From Hemileia vastatrix (taxonomy: Eukaryota > Basidiomycota > Pucciniomycetes > Pucciniales > Zaghouaniaceae): a stretch of 64,000 bases of DNA. The notes beneath the pieces are model-generated. The model ran no database searches, was not told where the DNA came from, and saw only the letters and a list, made by a program, of their open reading frames with translations. Position numbers and translations under genes: made by a program. How positions within the stretch are numbered: position 1 is the stretch's first letter; every line of letters starts with the position of its first letter. Below are positions 35,629 through 47,632 of this stretch, in pieces. Location: assembly GCA_030280995.1 (NCBI GenBank), contig JASXTE010000015.1, positions 3,645,001 to 3,709,000 of the forward strand, written 5' to 3'.

Positions 35629-37287
35629 TTATGATGATGTTGATGCTCTATTAATTGATTCCCGAATCTTTACCAGATCAATATCAGCTCCAACCCCAAG
35701 TGACTCACGTTCATTCACAGATAATCCTTGCAAAAATGTTGCTGAATAGCAATTCTTGGGGAGGTATTTGGGAACATTGAATATACCATTTTGTGCAACT
35801 GTCCTTTCTGATGACCGTGAATATGTTTTTAATGCTGATTTTTTTTGAGCTGGTGTATGGGCTAAGTCCTTTGTCATCTTATCCATTTTTTAAACAAATC
35901 ATTGAGTTCAGGATTTTGCCATCCAGGAATAGCTCAGATAGGTGCAGTTGGGGCTGGTGCTGGGCCTTCCTCGATATCAGAGATGCACCTAGTATCATGA
36001 AAAAGCACAACAAAACCTGGCACATCACTGCAGAGATCTCTTGCTAACTTGTAGCGTGCACTAGCAATCTGAATTCCAACTAAATCAGCTTCATAATAAC
36101 AAAAAGCAAAGTAAAATAAAAAACTTACCTTGGTCCGATAACGTTTTACTTGTGCCCTTGCCCTCTTTTCAATCTTTTCTCTTGCTACCCTTTCCTCTTC
36201 TTGCCCAAACAACCTTATCATCTCCTTCCCCTTATTAACTACCCATTTCTCAATAACACATTGAGTGAACTGAAGCTTTGACTGATCGATTGTATTCAAG
36301 GTGGTGAGCCATCTGGTACAGTGGTCGCATACTATGCTTCCCATGACTTGATTCCAAGTTGATTCTGAAAAATCACGGCAAGTCCAATCGAACGCGAATT
36401 TCCGAAAACCTTTTTCTTGCAATTCACGCTCTAAGTTTATTTTGACAGAAAGTGGGATCGGTGCTCCTCCTTTTAGTCCTTGAGGCTCAGGTGCTGGAAA
36501 AAATTCGGGTAGTCAAATTTTGGATTGCAAGAAGGCTATAGAATTGGTTATCAGAAATTGTCGATCAGCTGCAGAATTGGCACGGTTAGAAGATTGGACT
36601 TGGGTTAGGACAGTTTGAATGGTTTTTAGTTTGAATTGGCTCCAATCTTTCCAATTTTCAATCTCCAAAGGTGTTGGGCTCGCAGGATATTTTGATATTT
36701 GTGTTGGTCCCCCAAGACAATACTTCAGAAAGTGGTAAATATTTCTATTTAGACTGTCCGAGCTCCTGGGAACATCATTCCTTCTAACTAAGCCTCTTAC
36801 AGCCCTTAACCCCCGTTCTCGCTCATGAGACTCTGCTGAATTGAGTCTGTGGTAATCACTGATACCCATAATGATTGAGGGATTCACTAACAATTCAAAT
36901 AAGTTAATTAAATTGGTTATTTTTCAATAAAAGAATACACTACAAATTTGACTTACCTGCTCCACTTGTGCTTGCTCCTTGGTTAGGCTGAGCAGATGAT
37001 GATTGGTCTCCGAAAAATTCCCTCAATACTTCACTAGCCCAATCTCTTCCTAGCTGATCAGCTTGCTGATCAGCACTTTCAGAAGCAGAAGGATGATTGG
37101 GATTAAAATTTCTCGGTTCTGAATGAGACTCTTGGCCTGGATTGGGATTAGGTGGTACAGATTGAGATGCATCTGGAGGTGGATCAGCAGAGGGTGGTGG
37201 AGGAGTATTTCCAGTATTAGTATGTTGAGGCGGAAAACAATCAGAATCGGTTGGGTCAACAGACATCCCTTCAAAATTATCATCCAT
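35629..37287 (-). pseudogene. Y-family protein, inner decayed copy
   Basis: The ATG at 37287 starts an acidic, Pro/Ser-rich N-terminus (MDDNFEGMSVDPTDSDCF). A 70-bp intron (36956-36887, donor GTAAGT) joins VNPSIIMGISDYHRL. An in-frame TGA at 36513-36515 precedes LPEFFPAPEPQG. Family motifs follow: FAFDWTCRDFSESTWNQV (about 36400-36345), CVIEKWVVNKG, a basic helix (RAQVKRYRTK), an intron, HDTRCISDIEEG (about 35990), then a stop near 35934 and a frameshift near 35885. The C-terminal motif is KYLPKNCYSATFL (about 35755). It matches the outer Y at 53260-55399, including the Pro-rich N-terminus. It is apparently disabled by two stops and one shift. Confidence 0.75.
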
Positions 37288-37713
37288 AATGAACTGTAAT
37301 AAAATAAAATAAAATAAAAATAATCAGTTGTTAAAATTTATACCTATCAAAGCTAAAGTAAAAAAAGATACTATGTATATAGTCTTGTAAACGTGTATGT
37401 TCTCTTGTCGAAAAATAAAGTGAATAATATATAGCTATCAGCTAAAGTTGGAAGGTCAAACTATTTATAGTAGATGAATGAGCAAGAAGATCATTCATTA
37501 AGTAAAAATTTTATCATATTTCTCATTATCATGATTTTATTTCATTCATTCTTAAATTTAAGATAAAAATGACTCATTGAAAGCATGGGTTCTCTCGCAA
37601 TAAAAGCAACCAAAGTAATTGTTCACTGGTTTATGATAAGGTAAGTTGGATGCATTGCATTTTTTAATCGAGCATTGAATTATTTCTTTCACCATTTACA
37701 AATATCACCAATC
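37288..37713. other. Spacer between Y and the transposase
   Basis: AT-rich and without a gene. It would hold the transposase 3' end and the promoter of the Y gene, both of which are on the minus strand. Confidence 0.5.
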
Positions 37714-40700
37714 CTACAAATTTCCCCGATCCCAAATTAACACAAAGATGTTAGTCAACAGAAAATAAATTTGATTAATTTTTTCACTCACTACTGTCTG
37801 CAGTCCAATGGCAGTGACAACCTTGTCTTTGATTCCAAACATTCCTTTTTTGTGCTCGACAGTAGCTGCATGTCCAATTATTGCATCTTTCTTAATCACA
37901 ATTTGAGTTGCTTTGGCTACTCTTACTAACCGACAATGCACTTGTGGGAAAAGCTCATAGGGATCCTTTGATGTTTCTTCTGGACGGAGCTCTTTGAAAG
38001 GACTTACTATTAAATATATTTGATCAATCTCTTCCTTTGATCTGAAAAGATCATCAATTTGCCCAAACTGGCTATCTTTTCCATAGTAGAATTCAATTGT
38101 TGAATTAGCAATGTGTCGATGGTAACTAGTAAACCTCTTTCCATGTATCAATATGCTTGCTACATTTTCAACTACCCGATCCCCACTTTTCTCCGATGGT
38201 GTCAAAGCCCGTCTTGAAGTTTCTTTTCCCATTCGTGCCCTTACCAATTTAGTAAATAATGCCATACTTAGATGGATCCATTTGTTTTGTTTATCGAGAT
38301 CAATATGGATTTTTTTAGTCTCACATTGATCATTATCTTCAGCTTCACCAAGATCTAATACCCTAGACTTCCGATACCAATGTTTGAGCATTGTTAGCGG
38401 TATCTCTCCTGTGGTAAATATTAATAAATTAGCACAGCTGAGTTTTTAAATCATTGCTTACAAACATTACATACGTGGATGGTGATTGTTTGGAATTTCA
38501 GATAATATATGATTCACCCGCTCTCCAGACCAAGTAGCTGTACCTGATGGTGGACCAAGACGCTTTATCATTTCAGGATAATGTTGAGTGATATGCAGAT
38601 TTGGCTTTGCATTAATATTCTTCCAACCCTCTTCAAGGCACTCACAATACTCTAACAGAAATTGATCTAGATCTTTAAGCTCATTAGTCTGTATATTTTT
38701 TAATGTCAAAAAATTGGTGATTGAGCATAATGTTACAAGTGACTTGAGAAGATAATATTCTCTTGGTTTATCAGCTGAGGAAGCTGAAGATTCAGATTCT
38801 TTAAATTTTTCAAACCAAAGGGGTATAAGTGACAAAGGGAAGTAGAGAGTATACAGAATGTGCCATTCTGCTGCCTTGAGGGATCCTGCCTTTTTAGATC
38901 CTACTGATTTTGGAACTCGTGTTAGCCAGGAAGGTCTTCTTACTTGATCAATCATCTTCCATACAACCTGTAGCTCTTCTGCTGTGATTCGTGGATTACT
39001 ACTACCTTCATTTTCTTTCTCCTTACCTTTCCTTTTATTTTCTTCATCTCTATCTGTCTCATTTGATGAGTGAGATCCTTCACTCTGTGATATGCTAATG
39101 CTTCTTTGCCTTAAGTTATACAATGAATTCCTACTGTCACTGCTGTGAGACTGTATTGAGGCCACATCGCTATATGGAGGAATAAATTTGGAGCTGGATG
39201 ACCTACTCTGGCTTCTTGATTGATTTGTTCCCAATCCTTCATTATCTAGTCCATGATGACTTGATGACTGTCTTGAACTCATACGTCTTTGCTGCTTGTG
39301 CTGTCTTGTGTGTCCTGTATCATCATCATCATTATTTGTGGTGCTTAAGCTACTTCTACGTTTTTTTGAATGTTTGTGCAGTGAAGTATCAGAAAAGAAA
39401 TCATCATCTTCTTCTCTTACATGCCAATTTTTATCCTTTTCCAGCTTTCTTTCTAGATCTTTTGCTGCATTTTGGCTTTGAAAATAGCTTAGACTGTGAT
39501 CTTTTAGGTTGCCAAGCATATGTGAATGCATAACATCAATTGAGAAATATTCAGTTGGACGCCAATATTCAAGGTTATTCAGCTCACTCCATCGTACCCC
39601 ATGATTTTGAACAATTGATACACGCTCCCAATGTGACTTAGAATTTTTCCACTTTGTTGCCCAGCACATATGATCCTCATAATTCCGTAATGAAAAATTT
39701 CCCACATTCTCTTTTCACTAATTTCATCTTTAAAGATATTACAGAAAGAGCAGAACATTTTTGCAGAGTGACTCGAAAAGCCAGCCAATTTTCGTATTGC
39801 AGGAATGTCACCTATCAAAGAGAACAATGCAACTCTTAATTTCCGGCCTCGTGGATAAAGATGTGTCTTTTCAATCAATATACCATCCCATAGAGTTTGT
39901 AGATCATTAACCAGTGGTTTTAGAAGGTGATTAAGCTGTTCACTTGTGGGTTCTGTTGGTCCGGGTATAATAGAATACAAAAAAAGATTTTCCATTTTGT
40001 ATCTATCTTCTTGAGGTAGGTTCATACACACCATCATAATATTGCCTACAGACTTCTGATGACCTCCAATCCTATTGCCACCAGGCCTAAACCAGTCGAC
40101 ATATAAAGTAAACATTAAGTTGCCTGAAGTTATCGTATATTCATCATCATTGCTATCCAGAGCTGGAGTGGTTATGGGAAAGTTTTTCCAAATTGAACCA
40201 TCACAAACATCCTTCATCAAATCACACTCTACACGTTCTGCCACAGGGGTTTTCTTCTCAATCAGAAGCTCAAATTTGAACAGTTTGATCTTTTCCTTAA
40301 GCCAGTCGATAAAAGAATGGTGATGAAATTTTTTAAGAGATAAGTATTTTACATGTTCTTGATGTTCCTCCATCAAATACAGCCTTTCATCACATTTAAC
40401 TGCAATTTGTCCTGCTCCAAACATTTTTAAATAGCGCTTTGATGATGAAAGAAACGGTTGATTGCAACATAGTATAGATGGTTGAGATTCAGAGTTATAC
40501 TCATAAAGAGCAAAGCATTTAGGACAGCATGTTTTAGTGAAAAATGATTGATTGAGCTTTAATCGACTAAAAACTGTATCTATCGAGTGTGGGACCAGGC
40601 GGACAATGCTATCAGAATCCAGTATTCCACTATCACCTAGAAGTTTGAGCTTCTTAATTTCTTCATCCAAAAATTGAGTACAACCTTCTTTGCTCAAATG

Positions 40701-41094
40701 ATGAATCAGAGAAAGCTTTGCTGCCTGCCACATAATTATTTGGCTATACCGTTCCCCAAGATTTGAGTTTCTAGAGACTGTTGAAGATACTTCTGCCCCC
40801 AATAGCAACTGCCCCTATGTAATAAATCATTGAAACATCATAAAGACTTTAATTCTCACATTGAACTATAGATATACAGCTTACTGTTTCTGTGGAGCGG
40901 GAACTTCCAATGTTAAGTGGATTGTTGGAAGAAATAACCATCTGGGCCTTCCTATTTCTTTCCTCTTGATGTTTTGCATAAGAATTAGAGCTTTTGAAAG
41001 CCATACCAACTTCAAAGGACCCAGAAGAAGTTTGATACTTTCTATTGACACATCCAAGATCTTGACATTGACATACATGAAAAAATGGAGGCAT
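37714..41094 (-). pseudogene. Plavaka/Tnp2-like transposase, one frameshift
   Basis: Exon 1 (41094-40885) encodes a Cys-containing N-terminal module (HVCQCQDLGCVNRKY). A 70-bp intron (40884-40815) leads to exon 2 with a CCPKCF...CCNQPF zinc-binding-like segment. Next come the Tnp2/Plavaka core SGNLMFTLYVDWFRPGGNRI and GGHQKSVGNIMMVCMNLP, then IIPGPTEP, PLVNDLQTLWDG, FSSHSAKMFCSFC, and, after a -1 frameshift near 39710, SIDVMHSHMLGNLKDH with a probable catalytic Asp. Further on are an Arg/Ser/Glu-rich insert, GPPSGTATWSGERVNHIL with a probable catalytic Glu, an intron near 38465-38405, and a C-terminal domain (TIEFYYGKDSQFGQIDDLF). Total is about 1,000 residues. One single-base shift is the only clear defect, so it may have been active recently. 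Confidence 0.87.
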
Positions 41095-42169
41095 TGTAAT
41101 TGTGATAATTGTAGGAATAAGTTAGCTATTCGAAGTTACCGATTGAAGGTATTCCTTTTTTTGAAAGGCACTAGCTAATATAAGCTACATTTTTTTATCA
41201 AAAGAATATGATGGAATATGTGTTGAAATTATTTAAGTTTAAATGTTTAATTTTTAATCGGATAAATTATATATTAACTTAAAGTTATGCAGTCTACTTT
41301 ATTTGTATTCTGTATACTCTCTGCATTTGTACAACAATGCATGCATGTTTATCAGAATATTTTCTATCATAGAAAAAATTCTGTTGTACGCACAAGCATC
41401 TTAATTATTTTTCTATCAAATGCCTTCTGAGTTATATCTAACTACCCTATAATTATTTGATTTTGATAAAAATTCTTAGTTATGGACTATAAGAAAAGTA
41501 ATCCATATTTTTAACATAATTATTTAAAAAATTACCCCAAAAATCAAAGTTAAACCCAAAAATAAGTTTAATATTTTGTAAAAAACAATCACAAACATAT
41601 TTCTTTCAATTTGAAAATTGGTCTGTACTAGGTAGAATTTTCTATAAAGAAAAAATCAAAAATACTCAAATAATAGATGCTACAAAAGTGTAAACCTTAA
41701 AGAATTACATAAAAGCTGAAACCTTGTATAACTTTTCATACATAAATGTGATGAAGTGACACTCTAGTCTATTTATTCAGGTTGAAAAAAATTACTCAAA
41801 AGAATATGTATTACTATCATATTGGACCAAAAATAATTTTTTGGTAATCAAAAAATGAACATAGCCTCACATTTAACAAATTATTTTTGTGGAAGAATTT
41901 TTTGAAAAGAAAAAAAAATCCGTTTCTTAAATGAGTCTGCTTTTATCACATAATCATTCTCTTTATTTTATACCATTCCTTTTGAGTTCAAGTTGCATAT
42001 AAAAATATAATTTATGCATATTATAATTCCATAAAGTCGAAATGTTTCTTATTCTTAATTTTTGTGATATTTCTCCTTAAATCAACTTTGATCATAAAGT
42101 TTTGGAGCTCAACAATTTATCCTTCCTCTTTGTTTAATTTAATTGAACACTTTCTTAATCTAATTATTT
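41095..42169. promoter_or_regulatory. Divergent intergenic region, transposase / Y
   Basis: 1.07 kb between the starts of the divergent transposase and Y genes. It is AT-rich with no recognisable repeats. It presumably contains both promoters. Confidence 0.45.
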
Positions 42170-43289
42170 ATGAACCCTAGTAGCTCTTACTTTCCTCATG
42201 GAAACCTGCCCACAAACACAAGAACACTTAATAGAATTTTTAATGAGACTTTGCCTCCATTCAATTCTCACTTTTGTAGATCTATACACAATTTTTGTCG
42301 TTCACTTTTGGATATGTCACCAGAATCAAATGGATGGAAACAAAACCCTACTGAAGAGCAATTAGACAGATTTTCATCATTCGACATGAATTCTTGCAAC
42401 ATTGCCTTTGAACTACCTCATCCAGAATCAAATTCAGCGGTTTCAGAAAAGTTTCCACCAATTTTCTGTGAATCTTTTATTGAGCACCTTCGCATGTGTG
42501 GTTTCCCAGGATCAACTTTCGCTTGGAACCTAGATTGGTTTGACAAATGGAACCAGGTCTTGGCAAATATTCTCATTAAACACTGGGACAATGCCTTAAA
42601 AACCAATAATTTGATTGCATATCCAATTGACTCAACTCAAATTAGCTTCTCAAATCAAATAGGAGTTCTTCACCGTTGGTTTTTAGGTCATGCTGATAGA
42701 TTAAGACTTGGGAAGGATTCTCATAGCTCTCAAGAAATAATCAAAGTGAGAAAGCATAAATATAGAATAAAAAAAAGTATGAAAATCCCTTTTTTTTCAA
42801 CCGTTTTTATTTATGACCTTTATTTCAAATAACAAAGATTCTTAGAATTCAGTTAACCGAACTAAACTTCTTAAACAACTTCCACATTGTGAAACTTATC
42901 ACAACCTTTTCACAAACATCAAATGTTGCTCAGACACCGAAATTGATAATGATGGATCGTTAAGACGTATCTTAATGCAATGGAGGTCTGAAGATTTTTC
43001 TAAAGTTGCACAATATCTTGACCAACAACACTTTGATATTCGAGATAATTCAACCTACTCTGGCAGTGTGCTAAAGGACTTGGCCTTGTACAAAAGAATC
43101 AGTTTGGTTTCAACATTATCCCCTAACCTTAATCCTTCTCATGTCCCCCGGGGTTTGCCGAATGACTGTTATTCTCCCTTATATCTTGCATCTCTAAATC
43201 CTCAACAACTCAGACTTTTAAATCCTCAAAATCCCATAAATTTACCTGCTCTCCTTGAAATTCTTTCTTCCTCTAATGTGAGTGATTGA
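42170..43289 (+). CDS. Y-family protein, intact 339 aa
   Basis: I do not recognise the family. Two exons (42170-42745 and 42846-43289) are joined by a 100-bp GT-AG intron with donor GTGAGA and acceptor TTCTTAG, giving an unbroken 339-residue frame. Motifs shared with the three other Y copies in this window are FAWNLDWFDKWNQV (residues about 117-130), VLHRWFLGH (166-174), a basic stretch at the splice junction, CCSDTEIDNDG (219-229), MQWRSEDF, and VPRGLPNDCYSPLYL near the C-terminus. There is no signal peptide or membrane segment. It is convergent with the helicase 132 bp away and divergent from the transposase. Its preservation amid decayed relatives suggests a role in the element's life cycle; the function is unknown. 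Confidence 0.82.
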
Positions 43290-43421
43290 CAAACTCCCTT
43301 AATAATAGGTTTGCACACTCATACTCCTCATTTCCACTGTTTGGGACACTTAGCCTTGAAAACAAAAACATAATTTTAATGATTACTATTATCATTAAAA
43401 TTTATAGAAATGAAATTTGGC

Positions 43422-45701
43422 TTACATTGTTAGCTCCATTTTTTTCCTTTGAATCTTATACATGCTGAATTCTATACTTCCTTGTACAAAATAATTCAAA
43501 ACATTTACTTCATTTTGCTGCCCCATTCTATACAGCCGATCAACAGCCTGTTGCTCAACTGCTGGATTCCAATTTGGCTCCTATTTCAACATTGAACATA
43601 TAAAAAACTTAATATTTTTGTTCTTAATATGAAATAAAAGACATTGAGCTCACCATTATATATACATTTTGAGCACACCTGAGATCTATACCCACTCCTG
43701 CAGCCTGAATCGTTCCAACCAAAACTTGGCAATTTTTATTAAAATGGAATTCATGCATATTTTTGTCTCGCTTTGTCCGGCTGAGTTCACCCGTAAGCTG
43801 GGTATACCTAATATTGTGGTCATCTAAAGCCATTTTTATTCTATTTTGAAATATTAGAAAATTGTTTTTAATAAGCCAACACAATTTTGTAAAACAATTC
43901 ATTATAGAATCACTTACATCTGCAAAAAGTCTGCAAAGTTGGAGAATATAACAGCTTTTGGAAAATTTATATCCCTTTCACCAGACAAAAAGTTTTTTAA
44001 GTGGCCTATAAGATGACAAATCTTTGCGGAATGCTGCCAGGTGAAATCAAAAGTTGGAGTTTCATCCAGATTTTTGTAGATTGGATGGTTGCAGAATTTT
44101 CTTAAAATCATCAGCTCTCTTAGAAACTCAGATGAGTCCCAAGGGAAGTCAGTGCTTCTGGAGGGCCCATATCGCTCAGTGAATCCTTCTTGAAGCACAT
44201 CAAGTTTAGACCTCCATGGATCTGCTAATTGAACCAATATCCCCCTTTGAATCTTTTTTGGAAGAGACAAAATTGCATCCTTTGTTCTACGTAGGCTTAT
44301 GACTTTCATTAAGTGATTGATTGATTTAATAGAATTAGCCTTTCCTTTTTGCAAACCTGGAAAAAGGAAATTCTGCCATAACCAGTCTTCTTGCCACTTT
44401 TCGATTCTAAGAAAAAATATGAGACTTTGAAGGTCAGTGGGCCTGTTCTGAAGTGGAGTTCCAGTCAAGCATAGTCGGTGTTGGGATTCCAAGTCAAATA
44501 TTGTTTGAGCCCTCTGCGAGTAAGGATTTTTAATGTAACTAAAAGAATATTTATAAAAATTGATTATAAAAATTAAGTTTTAAGTTTTAGATATAGAAAT
44601 GGGCACTAACTGAGCTTCATCTAAAACAACTCTATACCAAAAGAGCATTTGAGTCACCGGTATCTTTTTTTGGCTTTGATTTTTTGACATCGTTGGGCTA
44701 GCTATTTCATAGGTCGTTAAAACAATAGCAGTGTCCTGTAGCTCATTGACATTAGTATTTTGACAATCCTTCCCATAAAGAACCTTGAAAGGAAGTGCAT
44801 TATCTTCAAAGTGCACACTTATTTCATTGATCCAATTCGATAGTGTTGCCAGGGGGCATATAATCAGTGTGGCTGAACTCCGATTAATACCTTCTTGATT
44901 TTCTGATACCTGGAATTGTCTTGCTTCACCTTGAGTTGCACTTATAAGAGAAAGAGTTGAAAGTGTCTTTCCCAAACCCATTTCATCAGCAAGTATTGAC
45001 CCGTTTCCTTCAGGCGGCAATTGATTGTTAGGAAACTGATCTTTATAGTCATCAAATCCAGTTCTAAGCCAATGGTTGTCCTGGTGCCTCCACATGATAT
45101 CCAACTTTTCCTTTAACATTCGTTCATTGTCAATCATAAAATTTATTGCTTGAAGTTGATGTGTTTTGAGAACTGTTTTGATTCCTCGGATAAGTTGATC
45201 AGCTTTCCAATCTTGAGTACTCTGAGATATTTGGAAAGAGCCTTCAAAAATTACATGCGGGATATTAAAAAAGATAGTGGAGTCGTAGTTCAGGATTGGA
45301 CATAAATCGATTTGTGCAGAAGAAAATGCTTCTTTAGCAAGACTGATTAGTGTACTTGAAGAAAAGAGGCATCCCCAAAGTTGATACTGATTACCAAAAA
45401 CTGGAACCAAGTAAGCATGAAAATAGAAAGGCTTCATAGGATTCAAGGCACTTCTTTGGTTTAAATGGTGAGATCCAGAGCCAATGTCACCCAATAGTGG
45501 TCCAATGTGCTGACTCTGCACTTGAGAAAGATTACCAACAAGGGTTGGTTTTCTTTCTTCAAATAGTCCAAAAATATGAACATTCGAATGGCCTCGCTGT
45601 AAAATTGTGGGGGTCGGTGAGTTTTGAAATCTTGAAATTACATTCATATAAATTTGATCGATTGTTATTGAGAACTGTCCAACACATCTGAGACTTGACA
45701 T
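43422..45701 (-). CDS. SNF2-family helicase, Rad5/Rad16-like, 685 aa
   Basis: ATP-dependent DNA translocase of the SNF2 superfamily. Four exons (45701-44611, 44538-43918, 43840-43654, 43580-43422) splice in phase into 685 residues. Motif I is ILADEMGLGKT (about 236-246), Ia TLIICPLATLSNW, II DEAH (about 361-364; the His codon is created by the first splice), III LCLTGTPLQN, V VLVGTIQAAGVGIDL, and VI QAVDRLYRMGQ (about 643-653). It lacks the RING finger and HIRAN parts of cellular Rad5/HLTF, but the split between lobes is Rad5/16-like. The homologous intron inside the DEAH box is also present in the outer decayed copy. SNF2 helicases are repeatedly linked to TET/JBP transposons in fungi (family knowledge). 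It probably remodels chromatin or assists transposition (inference). Confidence 0.9.
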
Positions 45702-46556
45702 ATTAAGTAAGAATAGTATCTGAAGATAGTGGTTGTTAAAAGATGAATTGAAGCAAAAAATGAAGAATCAGTTTTGAATAAAACGACAAAATAACTTTTT
45801 AGCATATGCTATGCTAAGCTCATAATTCTTTCACATGTATTATTATTATCTTTTTAATAAATATTGGAAGTAAATCAATGATAACTGGAATGAATAATAT
45901 GTCTTAAAAATAAATCTTGAGCCTATAGAGTAAATTTTGGTTTGTGGAGGAAGAAAAATTTTCTCAATAAAAATGTGCATTATTGTTACATTATAATCAC
46001 AAAATAGAATAATTTCACTCTTATTACACTTATTTATGTTTCTGTCTAATAGTAAAATGCTTTAGATGTCAGTTCAAAATCCAAATTGAAACTACTACCT
46101 AGAACGATATCTTGATACTAACATACTTTTTGTAAGTCTTTGGAAAGACACTTATGGTGATCTCAATAATATTAAAATTGATTTGAATTGTATGTTTTAT
46201 CAAATATCTATGTAGTCTAGTGTAATAATTGAGATACTACAGTTTAACCTTCTGTTACCAACTTGGCAAGAAAATATATGTAGATATTCTTAGAACGAAT
46301 ATCAAATTTTGCTTTCCACAAGATGGGAAAGTGAATATTATGATATGTTAAGTGATATGTTCAAGATTTGCTTAATCTGTGCTCAGCTCAAAATCAAAGT
46401 AATCACCAAGCTCCAAGAAACCTGTGATTGAGTTTGGTTGAACCTAGGTCTAACTGATTACCAAATCTTTGTCCAATTAATTTAAATCTGGTTTCACAAT
46501 GAACTCCCAACAGCCTTCCAACAGCTTTCCAACCACTTCCCAACATTTTTAAATGA
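45702..46556. other. Inner element right subterminal region
   Basis: 0.85 kb without genes between the helicase start and the right inverted repeat. Near the end the run CCCAACAGCC/TTCCAACAGC repeats a short CCAACAG motif that is also seen close to the terminus at 2510. Confidence 0.5.
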
Positions 46557-46596
46557 GGGGTATTGCTAGCAATACCCCCCCAAATTTTCTGTGGTG
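46557..46596 (-). repeat. Inner element terminal inverted repeat, right
   Basis: Mirror of 16470-16509, ending CTGTGGTG and followed by AAT (46597-46599), the same triplet that precedes the left end. It contains the palindrome GGTATTGCTAGCAATACC. Confidence 0.95.
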
Positions 46597-46599
46597 AAT

Positions 46600-47632
46600 A
46601 ATCTAAACAGCACTTGTAGGATTTATGAATTTAGTTTATCTCCCAAATAAAAGCATATATTTGGAAACCTTAAAAAACAAGAATATATTGAATGTTCCAC
46701 CTTTTCAAGTGGAGAAAACAATTTTTGGACTGAATAATAGTTTCTATGGACACAGAACTACATTCATTAATTTTTATGTTTCCATTACACAGAATGGCAA
46801 TGAGAAGGCAGGATCATAAATATTAGAAATATGACTTCATTTACAAAACTTCTGTTCTTACACCGTTCACTTCAATTGGTTAAATTATCTGTAGATCACA
46901 GGCAATGAGTATGGAAAATCTGATATTGTACAGAGCTTATAATTTAACTTGTGGGATCTTGTAAATACAAACCACAGATTATACTTTATAGAGTCAAACA
47001 GGTGCTGGAAAGTTCACAAGATCATTTATTTTCATTAATATAATGAATTATTTATATAATTATAAAATATATACTCCTCCCCTTTATTTTTCACAAAAAC
47101 ATTCCAAAAATTGGAACTACATTTTAATTCAATATATTTATTATCCAGTACATACATATGAGTAAAAATAAAAATTAAACTTATAATATTAACACAACAC
47201 TTGCACAACTGGAGGGGGGGTACACTAGTGTCCAGGGGTGAACCACCCAGCCCCTTGCAGGCAGGTGCTTAGCCCTAATTAACAATTTCAAAATGCCACT
47301 CACTTCTTTTAAGTTAAATGTTATGACTAATTTCTTTATTAAAATGGACTATCATGTTTTACTTAAAAATTTTCTTATTAATAAATATTTTGAGCTTTTT
47401 CAAAAAGCAACTTCTGTTGATATAACAAATCACATATTCAAGAAATAATAACTATATATATATACAGTAAAAACACGCAGATGGCAAGGACAATGCATTA
47501 TTTAATCACAATAATTGAAACTAAATATCAATCAAGAAAAAGGCTAGTGGAGATGAAATAAGAAGCATACATACAGGATAACACATTTTCCCTCATGAAT
47601 TTCTCTTTTCAATCAGCATTCTAGAAACATAC
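46600..47632. other. Outer element DNA right of the inner insertion
   Basis: About 1 kb with no supported gene. A short G-run feature at 47213-47262 (GGGGGGGTACACTAGTGTCC and a CCACCCAGCCCC segment) stands out as GC-rich in AT-rich DNA but could not be assigned. Confidence 0.5.

Larger units (their letters stand above)
16470..46596. mobile_element. Inner 30-kb CACCAC-ended Plavaka-type transposon
   Basis: Bounded by 40-bp inverted repeats with two mismatches that start CACCACAGAAAA and end in a palindrome, flanked by AAT at 16467-16469 and 46597-46599. It carries TET/JBP (+), X (-), Y (-), Plavaka/Tnp2-like transposase (-), a second Y (+) and an SNF2 helicase (-). Several are still open after splicing. 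Association of TET/JBP-family genes with fungal DNA transposons, including KDZ and Plavaka, is established; X and Y are not families I recognise. The element contains a Harbinger insertion, a hairpin array and a palindrome array. At 30 kb it is very large for a cut-and-paste element. Confidence 0.9.

Noticed and set aside
35555..35749. Small plus-strand gene beside the palindrome array
   Set aside because: It lies opposite the C-terminal exon of the decayed Y gene, whose LPKNCY motif explains the open frame.
37714..41094. KDZ transposase
   Set aside because: KDZ elements also carry TET/JBP genes, but the core here (YVDWFRPGGN, NLP, PGPTEP, DVMHSHMLGNLKDH) is of the Tnp2/Plavaka type.
46557..46596. 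Helitron 3' end (hairpin close to terminus)
   Set aside because: There is no CTRR end, the other end is an inverted rather than TC-type terminus, and there is a 3-bp target duplication. These fit a cut-and-paste CMC element.
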